Notes under the pieces: model-generated
Seen by the model: the letters and a program-made list of their open reading frames with translations, nothing else
Told to the model about the DNA's origin: nothing
Databases searched by the model: none
Origin: Diplonema papillatum
Lineage: Eukaryota > Euglenozoa > Diplonemea > Diplonemida > Diplonemidae
Direction of reading: 5' to 3'
Length of the DNA stretch: 64,000 nucleotides
Assembly: GCA_030068145.1 (NCBI GenBank)
Contig: JAPJBO010000587.1
Coordinates: forward strand, 1-64,000
Position numbers and translations under genes: made by a program
In this document: positions 1-10,366 of the stretch, piece after piece
How the letters are laid out: each line of letters opens with the position of its first letter
Numbering within the stretch: position 1 is the first letter of the stretch

Positions 1-74
1 TGTTGTTGTTGAAAGGATGCTCAGTGTGCACACATCAGCCGGTTTGCCGGCTGATTAAATTTAGAGCCCTTTTT

Positions 75-259
75 ACCGGCAGACTCGTACAAAATGTGCA
101 ACCTGCAGGGAATAGTTGACTAGACCTCTTGAGTTTGTGCTAACAGAATTGGGGAGTCGAGAAGCTACAAAGAAGCAGGACCGACCCCCCGTTCGTAAGA
201 AAAAGCGAAGAATAAAACCACCTTTTTTCATCTATCCAAGAGCTGCAACTCAACTATTC
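75..259 (+). repeat. Interspersed repeat family C, copy 1
   Basis: This copy starts near CTGCAGGGAATAGTTGACTA and ends at CTCAACTATTC. The same sequence recurs at 12600-12906 (as an inverted pair), 22475-22658 and 50605-50796, with partial copies at 13360-13460 and 48722-48800. The right end is the same in several copies, so the boundary just before the retrotransposon is well defined. No coding potential is seen. Positions 1-74 hold nothing recognisable. Confidence 0.75.
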
Positions 260-271
260 TGTACTTTATTG
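257..271 (+). other. Spliced-leader-like 15-mer at the 5' edge of the LINE
   Basis: TTCTGTACTTTATTG equals the 3' end of the diplonemid spliced-leader exon as I remember it; the kinetoplastid leader differs by one base (TATATTG). The first three bases also fit the end of repeat family C, so 12 bases (260-271) are independent of that repeat. The position, directly before the LINE 5' leader, suggests reverse transcription of a trans-spliced transcript. This is inference. Confidence 0.5.
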
Positions 272-445
272 GTGGCTTGCCGTGGCTACCCTTGAAGGAA
301 AGCGGCTCCGGGTTCTGCCCGGAAACACCTTGGGTGGAAAGAAGCGGGAGGGAGTTTGATCACATCAGAGAGTAAGAAAGAACGCAAGGGAGAGAGGGCG
401 AAAACCGTCTGTAGGGTGGCGGGCTTGCCTCGTTCATCTTCGACG

Positions 446-2311
446 ATGGGAGACGTCGACGCACTGCTTGACCGGGCATCATGCTTGGCTGAGAAAGGCG
501 TCGACGAGAAGGTGAGGCAGCAGCTGGTGAGAATGATGAACCTCGTTCTCACCCTGATGGAAGCCGCGCACTCCGGGGCGCCGCCCGCAGCCGAAGCAAG
601 GAAACCCGGCCCGACGGTCACAAACGCACAGCCCCCGCCGCCGGACCGGACCCGGCCGGCGGTCGCAAGCGCACAGCCTCCGCCGCCGGACCGGACCCGG
701 CCGGCGGTCGCATGCGCACCCCCGCTGCCGGACCGGACCCGGCCGGAGAAGACTCGGTCCTCTGCGTCTGCAGAGCAACCGGACCCACCGGCGAACAACA
801 CCTGGGCGCAGAAAGTGCGCGATGCAGCGGCGGGGCAACCGAACACGCCCAAAGGGAGCACGTGGGCCGAAAAGACCCGTCGCACTCGACCGAAGGCCGT
901 CATGGTACTCGATGGCTGGGGAGTGCCAAAGGTCGAGTCAGGTGTCGAGATGGGGAACAAGAAGGGCGGCGTTCTTGTTGCCGCGAACACCGAGGATGCG
1001 GAGTACGCATGGGGGGCTGCCCTGGACCTCATCGGGGTCTGTCCGGGCGCCAAGGTAGCCGTCGTGTGCACCGTACCGTGGGCGGAGTCGGCGAGGCACC
1101 TGGTGGTGCTTTCTAACGGGAACCACCAGGACGTGTGGGCAAAGTACTGCAACGTCACCCCGCCGACGGTATCGTGCAAGACGGTCGCCCCCGGGCAGCC
1201 GACGACTCAGGTGTGCCTATTCCAGGTACGTGCCGCCTATGTCCACGCCACTACGTGGGAGACGGCGATGAAGGCTGGCCAGTCGGTCAGGATCATGGCG
1301 AAGAAGGCGGCGGAAGCCGAAGGTCTGCGCATGGACTGGTCGTCGGTGTTTACGAAGGTGCACCGACGACAGGGCGTGTGTGAGGTGAGCGTCCGCGTTC
1401 CAGTCGAAGACGTGCCGAAGCTGCTTCGGAGCTCCGGGAAGGCCGGCACTTTCTGGAAGGCCATGTCGTTTGTCAACGGAACGGACACGCTGCCGGCGGT
1501 GTGGGTGAGCGACTGCGCCCTCGAGGAAGCGCGCCAGATAGCTGCCAGGACACCGAACACATTCGGTGTGATCGGCGGCGCGAAAACCGGCGTCTTCGGC
1601 ATACGAACGACCCCGGAGCACGTCGCCGCCACGGAATCGGCGGTCGGGAAGAAGCTGTCGAAGCGCCAGCGTCGGGGTGACAAGTACATCGTCACCACGG
1701 CGTGTCCGGCGGAGCACCCGTCCGACCTCCTCGCCGCCTGCGCAGCAGCCGAATGGAAAGTGGAGCCAGTCGGTTCGTTCAAACGGCGAGGGGATACTGT
1801 GTGCGTGGTCATTGCCGACCAGGGACCTCCGGCACCAGTGCTCTACCGCCTTGATCGGGCGTCAATCTCGATCAGGAAATACGACCGTTCCATCGATGCG
1901 AGGCAAAAGAAGGGGTTCACCACGCAGTGCCAGCGGGTGAAGATTAATCTCCCTCGCGAGTTCCTCGCGAGCCTCCAAGAACGCCCAGAACCCGTTCCTG
2001 GACAGAAGCGGAGCCGCGCCAGCGATGAGACGACGACCCAGGACAAGGTGGCGCGGGTCGACACCGCTGACAATATGGCTACCGACTGCCGGCACGCCAA
2101 CTGGCAGGAGGCATACGAAAACGATAAAGCGTTCCTATGCGAAGTCTGCTGCAAGAGTATGCAAGTAGGACAGGCGAGGCGTCAATGTGCACACGGCCCC
2201 TGTGAGGCGGTGGTTTGCCATGCGTGCTGGGCTAAACTGCAAGACGCCCCCCCAACACCGCCCTCGCCTGCGCAGGCGCCCGCCGTCGACCCCGCGGACT
2301 CAAAATGGTGA
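446..2311 (+). CDS. LINE ORF1 protein (putative RNA-binding, zinc-finger)
   Basis: This 621-aa protein starts at the first ATG; the frame is open further upstream, from 356, without another ATG. Residues about 55-110 are proline/arginine-rich with three tandem repeats of a PPPPDRTRPAVA-like unit. The middle is rich in Lys/Arg. The C-terminus (about residues 550-605) has a cysteine/histidine cluster with CEVCC, CAHGPC and CHACW, resembling a RING or treble-clef zinc finger. In LINEs the ORF1 protein normally binds the element RNA and forms the RNP; that role is assumed from position. The stop codon overlaps the ORF2 start. Confidence 0.85.
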   Translation: MGDVDALLDRASCLAEKGVDEKVRQQLVRMMNLVLTLMEAAHSGAPPAAEARKPGPTVTNAQPPPPDRTRPAVASAQPPPPDRTRPAVACAPPLPDRTRPEKTRSSASAEQPDPPANNTWAQKVRDAAAGQPNTPKGSTWAEKTRRTRPKAVMVLDGWGVPKVESGVEMGNKKGGVLVAANTEDAEYAWGAALDLIGVCPGAKVAVVCTVPWAESARHLVVLSNGNHQDVWAKYCNVTPPTVSCKTVAPGQPTTQVCLFQVRAAYVHATTWETAMKAGQSVRIMAKKAAEAEGLRMDWSSVFTKVHRRQGVCEVSVRVPVEDVPKLLRSSGKAGTFWKAMSFVNGTDTLPAVWVSDCALEEARQIAARTPNTFGVIGGAKTGVFGIRTTPEHVAATESAVGKKLSKRQRRGDKYIVTTACPAEHPSDLLAACAAAEWKVEPVGSFKRRGDTVCVVIADQGPPAPVLYRLDRASISIRKYDRSIDARQKKGFTTQCQRVKINLPREFLASLQERPEPVPGQKRSRASDETTTQDKVARVDTADNMATDCRHANWQEAYENDKAFLCEVCCKSMQVGQARRQCAHGPCEAVVCHACWAKLQDAPPTPPSPAQAPAVDPADSKW

Positions 2312-5300
2312 ACCCTCAATTATACCACGCGTCATACGCGTCACACAACCTTACCCTCACTACATCCTCTGGGTCCGGCCCTCGCCTACCACCCTTACGT
2401 GTAGTAACGATCAACGTAACCTCGTTGTTAAAGAACGTGCTCCTCCTCTGCGGCATTGTGGCGGACGTCATCTGCTTGCAGGAGACGAAGCTGACGAGCA
2501 CCGGGCAGAAGAAAATCCGGATGGCCCTGAAGGAGTGTGCTGCTCTCGACGTCTGGCAGCCTTTCTTCGGTTCCTGCTGCGAAGGGCGTAAATGTGGCAA
2601 CGACGTTCCATCCCAGATAACCGGGGGGAGCGCCGGTGTAGCAATCCTTGTGAGGAAAGGCCTGCCGGCATGCGTGGTTAGCCCGTTCGATGTCGTTGAA
2701 GAGCGGGCCTACGAGGCAGCTCGCTTCCTCCACGTACGTGTCGCGACCGGAAGCGGCAAGGGTGCGCTCCATGTGGTTTCGTTGTACGGACATTGCGGCC
2801 ACTCGGCTCGGATTGAACGTGAGAAGCTGGTCGAGGGGGTTCTCTGGGGCATGCGCCGGCGCCTGGGCGCGGTACCGATTGTAGTTGCAGGTGACCTGAA
2901 CACAGACCCTCTGAACTCTCCTGCCCTACGCTTCGCACTGCGAAACGGGTGGACTGACTGTGCCGAGCTTCACGCGAAGTCCCTGAACAGGCCTCCGGAG
3001 CACACCTGCTACCACGGGGAGCCGTCACGCATTGACCTTGTGCTTACCAACGAAATCGCCTCTTCCGCTCTTGGAAACGTAGAAACCTTCGAGGCCGGGT
3101 TCCCGACGCATAAGGCGATTCGAGCTGTCTTCCACCTCACCGCTTTCCAGCAACTTAACGCGGTGTTCCGCTTCCCCCGCGCCATCCCTGGATCCGGTCT
3201 GACTGACCGAACCGACACCGCAGCCCTCAAAGCTGTAGTCGCGAAATACCGACTCGCCGACCCGTGCCCCCGCGGACTAGAAGGCAGCCAGAGGGTGGAT
3301 TTTCTCTGGCTGCGTATCTCGCGGGCGGCGGAGGATTATCTGCTCCAGAAGTCCAAGATTGAGGGTAACCTGGCGGCCTACCGCGGGCGAGGAGAGCGGC
3401 GGAGGCTGAGCACCCAGCGCGTGTCCGCGAGGCCGTCCCCGGAAGGTGCGGGGGCCGACACCGCACCTCTGAAGAGAGCCAGGTGTCTTCTCGGGCGCAT
3501 GCGGGAGTACTCGGCCGCACGAGCCAAATGGGAAGATATGTCCAGCGCCCCGTGCCCGTTGTCGCTCCTGCTCAAAGGGCAGTGGGACAAAATACGGTCG
3601 TTTCAAAGCTTCATCCTCCAGCGTACGGACGGGAAATGTGCTTTGCCACTGGTACCGCCATCGGCGAAGGCCGCGCGGGGCCTATCACACACTATCTCGG
3701 ACGTGTGCCAGAGCCTGGCCCAGACTACGTTAAATTCGAGGTACCTGGAAATCGCAAGGTGTCAGCGCGAGCTCCGTAACCCTCTGGGTAAAGAGTCGTT
3801 TGCTTGGGTGAAGAAGGAGGCGCCGCCGACATTCTATTTTACGAACGGTCGCGACGGGCGACTCACGGCGAACTTGGTGGAAGTTGATGCGACGGTAAGG
3901 AGGAAGTGGGACCCCGTGCTACGCATGTATGCCGGGAAGAAGGAACCCGAGTTCGCCCCCTTCCTGCGAGAATATGGTGACTTTATTGCGCAACACCCGT
4001 GCCAACTGGGCCCCATCACGGCCGACCGCCTACGGTCGGTAGCGAGGAAGAAAGGTGTGCAATCGTCATGCGGCGTGGACGGCTGGCGCATGCGAGAAGT
4101 TGCGGCCCTGCCGGACACAATCCTAGAAGGGTTTGCTGCAGTACTGAACGAAGTCGAGGAGACGGGCCTATGGCCCGACGGGGTTCTTGACGCGCTAGTC
4201 ACCCTGATTCCCAAGGGAGAAGGAGATGACCCCCTGAAGCTGCGGCCCATCACCGTCTCCAGCGTCGTTTATCGTCTTTGGGCTAGTGTGCGTCTGCAGG
4301 AGGTTCTTGTCTGGCAAGAGCAGTGGATACACGAGTCCCAACATGGCTTCCGGAAAGGCCACTCCTGCGACGACGTCATCATGGACATCGCGCTGTCAAT
4401 AGAGGAATCCCTTATCAACGGAACGCCGCTACATGGGATCGCGCTCGACTTTGCGAAATGTTTTGACCGCGTTCCGCAAGGTTTGGTACTCGACCTAGTT
4501 GAGGCTCTGGGGCTGCATGAGCGTGTGCTGGCGCCTCTGCGCCACGTCTATAAGTACCTCAGACGTCGTTTCAGGTACCCTCTGGGAGTGGGCGATGAAT
4601 TCAAGGTCACGAACGGCATCCTCCAAGGCTGCCCTATCTCCGTGGTCCTGATCAACGCCCTTCTGTCCGTGCTCTCGAAAGCCCTGGTCAGCCGGGCACG
4701 AGTGAGTCCGAAGTCCTTTGCTGATGACTTGTACCTTCTCTCGCGACTCGCGAAGCTGCTCCAGGAAGGAATAGATGTCACCGCGATATTTGGGAATCTG
4801 ACCGGCCTCGCTCTCAACGAAGGCAAGTGTGCCGCCTTCTCGACGTCGAAAAAAGGCCCCCGTCTCGAGGTTGGAGGCAAGGCGATGAAATCGGTGAAGA
4901 CCGTTAAGGTTCTGGGCGTTCCCCTGGGCACAGAAGGGCCTGTGGACAACGGTAGGTCTGACGCGACCGTGGAAGCCGCAGCCAGGCTAGAAGCGTCGCC
5001 ACTGAAGCCGCGCACCAAGTTCCGCGTCATGCAGACGATCGCGGCATCCGCCCACTACGGCGCGGCCTACTGCGCCAACTCGGCCGGGGGCTTCGCGAAC
5101 AACTCCGTTCTTCGCACGGCTCTCTCCGCCTGCTTGATTCCTCGCTCAAATCGGGCGAAGAGCCCCCTCGCGACACTTACCCTCGTTGCGAAGGCGCACT
5201 TGTGCGATCCGGCATGCGCCTCCGGGTACAGCTCACTCCGCACCGCCGCGAAGCAATACCAGAAGGAGAGATTTCGGCTGCGAATGGATGCCCTCCTTGT

Positions 5301-6654
5301 ATCCGGGGCTGACGCCTCCTTAAAGGGCCCCGTCGGGCTGATATCCAATCTCCTTCGGGAGATACGTTTCCTGCCGGCGAAGCGGCACAGTTTCGAGCTG
5401 CTATCGTTCGAAGGTGCGACCGTGCCTTTTTCCGGGAAGGAGGCACTGCACTTCGTCCGTGAGGGCCTGCGTCTTCGAGCGTGGCGCTACCTGACGACAC
5501 AAAGGCAAGGCTATTCGGGTATCGAGAGGGGGGTGGATGTGCGCCTGTTGAACAGACTGTGGCAGAACCGCGCGACGGGGGACAGGCTCAGCTTTGCAAT
5601 CCGCAAATGCATCGCAGGAGCGGTGTACTCTCGCGAGTGGTGCAACAGAAGATGGGGAACTGGTGACGGCGTATGCGAGTTCTGCGACGGTGGGACTCCG
5701 GGGACCCTGCTACACTATTTCTGGGAATGCCCGGGACCAGGGGGCAGGTGGGTCAATCTACACTGCCGACTCGACGTCGCAGGAGTGGCGGCACAGAATA
5801 TGCCCCTATGCCTGAGCACACGGGGGATTCCCCCCATCGGAACCCCGCCGGTACTCGTGGAGAGGGTCCAGAAGCTGATCGGGACCATCTCCATCGAGAT
5901 GGCGCAAGCGCAGCACAATATCGCGACGACGCGCCCCTGGGAGCTTGCCTCCGCCGCGGCAGGGAGATATGACGTTGAGCTGGCAAGGGACAGCCGTGAG
6001 CTCCTCACGAAGCAGATCGGGACGCGCTTCGCGGCGTCGCTAGTCTACTGGCTAAGGAATCTACGTTGGGTCAACACCCCCCCTCTCCCCACGACCGGCG
6101 TGGAACTCGCTTTGGATTTTGAGGCCTACACGCGATCCAAGCTGCCTGGGGAAACGTTTGCCGAAAAAGGGTTGCAGATAGGATATCTAGCACGAGCCAT
6201 CAACGACCTAAGCTTTGCTGACACGGGGGCCTCAGCCTTCCCCGGGAAGTGGAGACAGGGTGTATGCTCTTTACGCTGCCTGGGTGCGCCGGCAATGCCG
6301 GGATTCTCACACCGTCCACGTTTTGCAGCTGGACGGAGGACAGAGCTGATGTTAAACGGCATAGAAGCAGTATGCTCCAAAGACAGGTGGAACGACGCCA
6401 AACCCGTGTACCCTCAGGACGTAGCTTTCGCTAATTGGAAGCTGAAGTTTCCCATCAAGGTGTTTGCCGCCGCCGTAGGCCGCGCAGTCGCGAGGAAGAA
6501 GAGGGCCCGCAGCGCTACAAGGCGGCGATCCCCCGCGAGACGAGCTCACCCGCCGGCCAGAGCGCCCGCTGCAGCACCAACTCCGGTGCTACCACTCACT
6601 GTAGCAGAGCCGCGACCTGCGGCGCGCCTCCGGAGCGACTTACGCCCGCCGTAG
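2305..6654 (+). CDS. LINE ORF2 protein: endonuclease and reverse transcriptase
   Basis: This 1449-aa protein performs target nicking and target-primed reverse transcription. N-terminal APE endonuclease motifs in order are TINVTS (about residue 35), QET (about 59), GDLN (about 196), RIDLVL (about 241) and THKAI (about 267). The reverse transcriptase follows with LRPITVSSVVYRLW (about 645), HGFRKGHSCDD (about 680), DFAKCFDRVPQG, NGILQGCPIS and the catalytic FADD (about 804). A CCHC zinc knuckle (CEFC...H...C) lies near residue 1123. A conserved-looking but unassigned region follows (about 1270-1350), then a Lys/Arg/Pro/Ala-rich tail. I see no RNase H domain. The start ATG at 2305 overlaps the last 7 nt of ORF1, which suggests termination-reinitiation. 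Confidence 0.95.
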   Translation: MVNPQLYHASYASHNLTLTTSSGSGPRLPPLRVVTINVTSLLKNVLLLCGIVADVICLQETKLTSTGQKKIRMALKECAALDVWQPFFGSCCEGRKCGNDVPSQITGGSAGVAILVRKGLPACVVSPFDVVEERAYEAARFLHVRVATGSGKGALHVVSLYGHCGHSARIEREKLVEGVLWGMRRRLGAVPIVVAGDLNTDPLNSPALRFALRNGWTDCAELHAKSLNRPPEHTCYHGEPSRIDLVLTNEIASSALGNVETFEAGFPTHKAIRAVFHLTAFQQLNAVFRFPRAIPGSGLTDRTDTAALKAVVAKYRLADPCPRGLEGSQRVDFLWLRISRAAEDYLLQKSKIEGNLAAYRGRGERRRLSTQRVSARPSPEGAGADTAPLKRARCLLGRMREYSAARAKWEDMSSAPCPLSLLLKGQWDKIRSFQSFILQRTDGKCALPLVPPSAKAARGLSHTISDVCQSLAQTTLNSRYLEIARCQRELRNPLGKESFAWVKKEAPPTFYFTNGRDGRLTANLVEVDATVRRKWDPVLRMYAGKKEPEFAPFLREYGDFIAQHPCQLGPITADRLRSVARKKGVQSSCGVDGWRMREVAALPDTILEGFAAVLNEVEETGLWPDGVLDALVTLIPKGEGDDPLKLRPITVSSVVYRLWASVRLQEVLVWQEQWIHESQHGFRKGHSCDDVIMDIALSIEESLINGTPLHGIALDFAKCFDRVPQGLVLDLVEALGLHERVLAPLRHVYKYLRRRFRYPLGVGDEFKVTNGILQGCPISVVLINALLSVLSKALVSRARVSPKSFADDLYLLSRLAKLLQEGIDVTAIFGNLTGLALNEGKCAAFSTSKKGPRLEVGGKAMKSVKTVKVLGVPLGTEGPVDNGRSDATVEAAARLEASPLKPRTKFRVMQTIAASAHYGAAYCANSAGGFANNSVLRTALSACLIPRSNRAKSPLATLTLVAKAHLCDPACASGYSSLRTAAKQYQKERFRLRMDALLVSGADASLKGPVGLISNLLREIRFLPAKRHSFELLSFEGATVPFSGKEALHFVREGLRLRAWRYLTTQRQGYSGIERGVDVRLLNRLWQNRATGDRLSFAIRKCIAGAVYSREWCNRRWGTGDGVCEFCDGGTPGTLLHYFWECPGPGGRWVNLHCRLDVAGVAAQNMPLCLSTRGIPPIGTPPVLVERVQKLIGTISIEMAQAQHNIATTRPWELASAAAGRYDVELARDSRELLTKQIGTRFAASLVYWLRNLRWVNTPPLPTTGVELALDFEAYTRSKLPGETFAEKGLQIGYLARAINDLSFADTGASAFPGKWRQGVCSLRCLGAPAMPGFSHRPRFAAGRRTELMLNGIEAVCSKDRWNDAKPVYPQDVAFANWKLKFPIKVFAAAVGRAVARKKRARSATRRRSPARRAHPPARAPAAAPTPVLPLTVAEPRPAARLRSDLRPP

Positions 6655-6764
6655 CAGTGCGAAGAGAAGTGAGGAGACCGGAAACTCCCCGGAGAGATGG
6701 TCCCTGCACTCTAACTCGTCTCTCTCTCTCTCTCTATTCTTTTCTTTTCAATTCCAGTCCGCAA

Positions 6765-7026
6765 AAGCGCAGAAAAGAAGAAAGAAAAAAGGCCGCACCT
6801 GGGCCAGGAACGTGACGGTCAACCACAGCTTGCAAAGCTTGAGTCAAGAGGCAGCACAGTGCTACAACCCTAGCTGACCGTCTCGACGAGCTTGTGTCCA
6901 GCGCAAGCGCCGAGCCCCAAGGTGCGCCGCGCCTTGATGCTTCAGTTTGGAGCCACTAGACCCGAAGGCCCGTGGCTCTGAACATGCGAAGCTTGGCTCC
7001 CATGTAGCAGGCTTTCCCTGGTACCT
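6765..7026. repeat. Interspersed repeat family D, copy 1
   Basis: A purine-rich tract leads into AAGGCCGCACCTGG and ends near TTTCCCTGGTACCT. Other copies are at 29838-30118, 40741-41117 and 45526-45867, with an older relative near 56225-56520. This copy follows directly on the LINE A-rich end, so one inserted next to or into the other. Confidence 0.75.
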
Positions 7027-7624
7027 TAACTTGTGTTCAGCGTAAAACCGCAAAAAAAGAACAAAGAAAAGAAAACAGCGCCTCTTTTGCCGAATTCCGA
7101 TCTCCTGTCGTTGTGCTGTTGCTCCACCCATTCCACCCCTCCCGGCCCCATCCCCCTACTCTCACTCACACACGCGTTTTCGGCGCGCGCACGCGCACAC
7201 TCGTTTTTCGTATGCTTTCCCTTTTCGCTTTTTGAATAACTACCGTGCCTTGTGGAAAGTACTCGAAGGAGTGGCTGCAAAAAAAGGAAACGGGCTGCTG
7301 CCCACACGGTGTGCTGCGCGTCTCGGGTAAGCAGCAAGCCGCCGATGCCAAAAGACACCTCCTACAACGACACGCCCACCTATTTAAGGGTCGAGATCTC
7401 GTTCGTTAACGGAATCACAACACCTGACAAATCACTCCACCAGCCAGGAGCGGCCATGCACCACCACACAATTCATCGAGAAAGAGCTCTCAATCTGTCA
7501 ATCCTTGAGATTGTCCTGACCTAGTAAAATTCCCCGTGTTGAGTCAAATTAAGCCGCTTACTGCACGTCGGGTGGTCCAGCTGGGGGAGTTAGACCGCGC
7601 GGTCCATTTTTGCCGGTGTTCGGC
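7027..7624. other. No recognised feature
   Basis: This stretch holds A-rich and CT-rich low-complexity sequence and short chance reading frames only. I see no gene or repeat shared with the rest of the window. Confidence 0.5.
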
Positions 7625-8165
7625 ACCCGCGAATCCAGTGTGTGATCACCTGTTTTTGCGGGTGTCCACCGGATTTCACACTGGATTCCGAATGTCACAC
7701 TGAATGCACACTGGACTCGCGGGTGTCACACCGGATTTCACTCTCGGATTCGCGGGTGTGGCACACCGCTAAATCCAGTGTGATCACCTGTTTTTGCGGG
7801 TGTCCACTGGATTTCACACAGGATCCCGGGTGTCACACTGAGGATTTGCGGGTAGCGGATGTCACTCTCGGATTTGCGGGTGTGGCACACCGTTAATCCC
7901 ATGTGAAACTGCGGTGCGACCCCGCAAACCCAGTGCGATCCCAGTTTGATCACCTGTTTTTGCGAGTGTCCACCGGATTTCACACTGGATTCCAAATGTC
8001 ACACTGAATGCACACTGGACTCGCGGGTGTCACACCGGATTTCACTCTCGGATTCGCGGGTGTGGCACACCACACCGCTAAACCAGTGTGATCACCTGTT
8101 CTTGCGGGTGTCCACTGGATTTCACACTGGACTTGCGGGTGTGCTCACACCCGACAGTTTGACCC
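7625..8165. repeat. Satellite-like tandem array (long irregular unit)
   Basis: About 3.5 irregular units of roughly 140-170 bp are built from GTGATCACCTGTTTTTGCGG, CACCGGATTTCACACTGG and CTCGGATTCGCGGGTGTGG blocks. The sub-blocks (GCGGGTGT, TTTCACAC) are themselves repeated. No coding potential is seen. Confidence 0.8.
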
Positions 8166-8317
8166 ACAGTGAACTCCCCGACCCGGCGGAGCACGGTAAC
8201 GTTTTTAGCGTAGAGTGAAGGTCAACGACCCACTTTTGTTTTCGAAAGGCAGCCGGGCAGCACCCTTCGAGTATTGTCCTGGGGGGGGGGGGTTTGATAG
8301 TACATCTGTACTGACGG

Positions 8318-8527
8318 GAACATTTCCGGAACAACGGTTGCACATGAAAGAGAAAACGAAGCCAACGAAAAAGTGCTTATACAGGAAACCCCCCCCAGAG
8401 AGTTTCATACCCTGTACACGCGAAGAACAAGAAACTTTTGCCTTATCATTTTCATCACCTTTGGTCAGTTGATGCTGATCGTCTGTTGCTTCGTTTATCA
8501 GTGCAAGCCCCAACTCCGGAAATGTTC
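8318..8527. mobile_element. Family E element with 13-bp terminal inverted repeats, copy 1
   Basis: The ends are GAACATTTCCGGA and its exact inverse TCCGGAAATGTTC. Copies at 45340-45548 and 58787-58955 share the body. A G-run (8281-8292) and a short hairpin precede it, and a T-run follows. No clear target-site duplication is visible, so MITE status is likely but not proven. Confidence 0.6.
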
Positions 8528-9924
8528 TTTTGCTTCTTTTTTTTTTTTTGGTTCCGTTCTGGCACTACCCTTCTTCTTTTTTTCTTGAAGATTGATTCTT
8601 GTTCCACAGCCCTGTTTCGGTTTGCCATTGTTTTCGTTTTCTTTTTGTTTTCTTTTTTTCTTTTGACTTTTTCGGCAGGGCGTTCGCAATGGCAGGCACA
8701 CAGTTCCACAATCCAGATTCCGACATCAAGCTTCCCATTTGGTTCTGGTCTTCGTCGTTCTTACCTCCAAGATACCCTCTGCTCAGTGCAATCCTGAATC
8801 GCTGCAGTTGCCTTCGTGGCAGTTCTTTTTCCCGGTTGTTCGGGGGTTACGATTGCCTTCAAGACAACGTTTAATCCCACTGTTCCAACCCGTCAAGTTT
8901 CGATTCGATGGACTTGTATCCGCTGGAATCTTTTGGTGGTCATCCTGCTGCTGGCCCACGAAGGAATCCTCTCCTTTGGGCGCAGCTTTTTTTCAAATGC
9001 ATCAGCGATCGGCCATTTTACCTCGTTAAACGACCAGCAGCCGACGTGACCGGGACTTTTGTGCTGTTTTTTTGCCCCGAGAGAGCCCCTGCCGTGGGTC
9101 AAAACGCTCGTTTCGACGCACGAAAACGAAGACGTCGCCTTGCAGCAGCAAGCGCGGACCCAAACAGCCTCCTCTCCCCCTCATCAAGCATGCAGGCGGA
9201 GGCACTGCTCTGCCTACATCGTGGAGTCCAACCCCCAGAAGTTGCAGTTAAAGGCCCGTCATGGTCTGCAGCCGCCCAGGGTAACAGCTTTGAGTCGTGT
9301 TGCGAGACCCGCGATTGACACCTGTCGTCCAAGTGCGATGCTACTGTGTTGTGTGCCCTCGGAAAAACAAGTACTTTCTTTCACTTTTCCCCGCCTTCTC
9401 TGAAGGCCGCCGCATCCGCTCGCCAGCCTCGAAAGTAAACAGTGCCACTCCTGCCCCTTCCTTCCTTCCCTCCCTTCCCTTCCCGCCGACGTTCACCCAA
9501 TATGCAACCAACAATAACTTTCACTCTAAAAAGACGTCTACTCGAAAATGTGGTCCCCCACCCTCCGCTGTTCGACGATAGGAGGCTGAGATCCGCACGG
9601 CATGAAGTCCGCACGGTTCTGCCCTCTTATAACACACACACACACACACACATGGGTTCCCATAGCAGGAGTTAAGGACGACAAGAATCCCGCCCCCCGC
9701 TACTTTTTGTCGTGTCGACGTCTCCGTTGGCTGACGACCACGTCAGACCCTTCCTCATGGTGAGCACCCCACGATGGTGGCAGTATGGACTTGGGCCGGT
9801 ACGGGCTACATGACACTATTCTACGCAGTGCTTGCCTGTCTTCATGGCACCTGCACTTCACTGATCTTGTTCTACATGGAAAGCACGTGGGGACCCAGGA
9901 TCCAGGGAGTGTGCTAATCCCGCG
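8528..9924. other. No gene recognised; microsatellite at 9629-9652
   Basis: T-rich and C-rich low-complexity stretches plus a (CA)n run at 9629-9652. An ACTTTCACTCTAAAA string at about 9508-9522 matches the intron-end element seen in the genes, but no adjacent exon is recognised. Confidence 0.5.
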
Positions 9925-10080
9925 AAGAATAGCTGAGTAGACCCCCTTGCGGTTTGTGCTGCTCTGAGGCACAAAGCAGGACCGGCTCTCCCCCTCTGTT
10001 GTGAGACACAGCGAATCGTATGTCCATTCTCGTTGTCAAACTGGCAAGATCTGCTACTCGAGTATTCTTTGCATAAGCCC
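9925..10080 (+). repeat. Diverged family C relative
   Basis: GAATAGCTGAGTAGACC, AGCAGGACCGG and the closing CTCGAGTATTC follow the order of family C blocks, with substitutions and small gaps. It is probably an old copy. Confidence 0.45.
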
Positions 10081-10366
10081 TCTTGCCGTCTGTGCCTGTG
10101 TGAGTAGCGCCGCCCAGGCAGCTGCCGTGAGCCACTCGTTTTTGAAGTCCGCACCGGTCTTCTTGCAGGCTTGCTCCGGAGCTAGAACACATGCGACTCC
10201 TGCATTACGTACAACTGCTTTCAACGAAATAGGTCGCTGCAGGTCGATGCATTGCAAGGCTTCTCAAGATGCCCTTCAGCGGTTTACGTGCCCTCATCAC
10301 GAGAACAGCTCAAGTCAAGCAACGCAGCCTTCTTCTGCACGCAGAACAACGGTGCTCCTCCGCCGC

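Larger units (their letters stand above)
260..6790 (+). mobile_element. APE-type non-LTR retrotransposon (LINE), apparently full length
   Basis: The element has a leader (272-445), ORF1 (446-2311), ORF2 (2305-6654), a short 3' UTR with a CT-repeat (6718-6740) and a purine/A-rich end near 6765-6790. Both ORFs are uninterrupted, so this copy is recent or still active. No long terminal repeats are seen. The right end abuts repeat family D, and the left end abuts family C plus the spliced-leader-like 15-mer. I cannot identify a target-site duplication with confidence. The clade is not assigned: an apurinic-endonuclease domain with an FADD reverse transcriptase fits many LINE clades. Confidence 0.92.

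Noticed and set aside
8318-8527. Target-site duplications for family E
   Set aside because: The flanks of the three copies do not show matching direct repeats, and the flanking sequences are partly shared between copies, so the element limits are uncertain.
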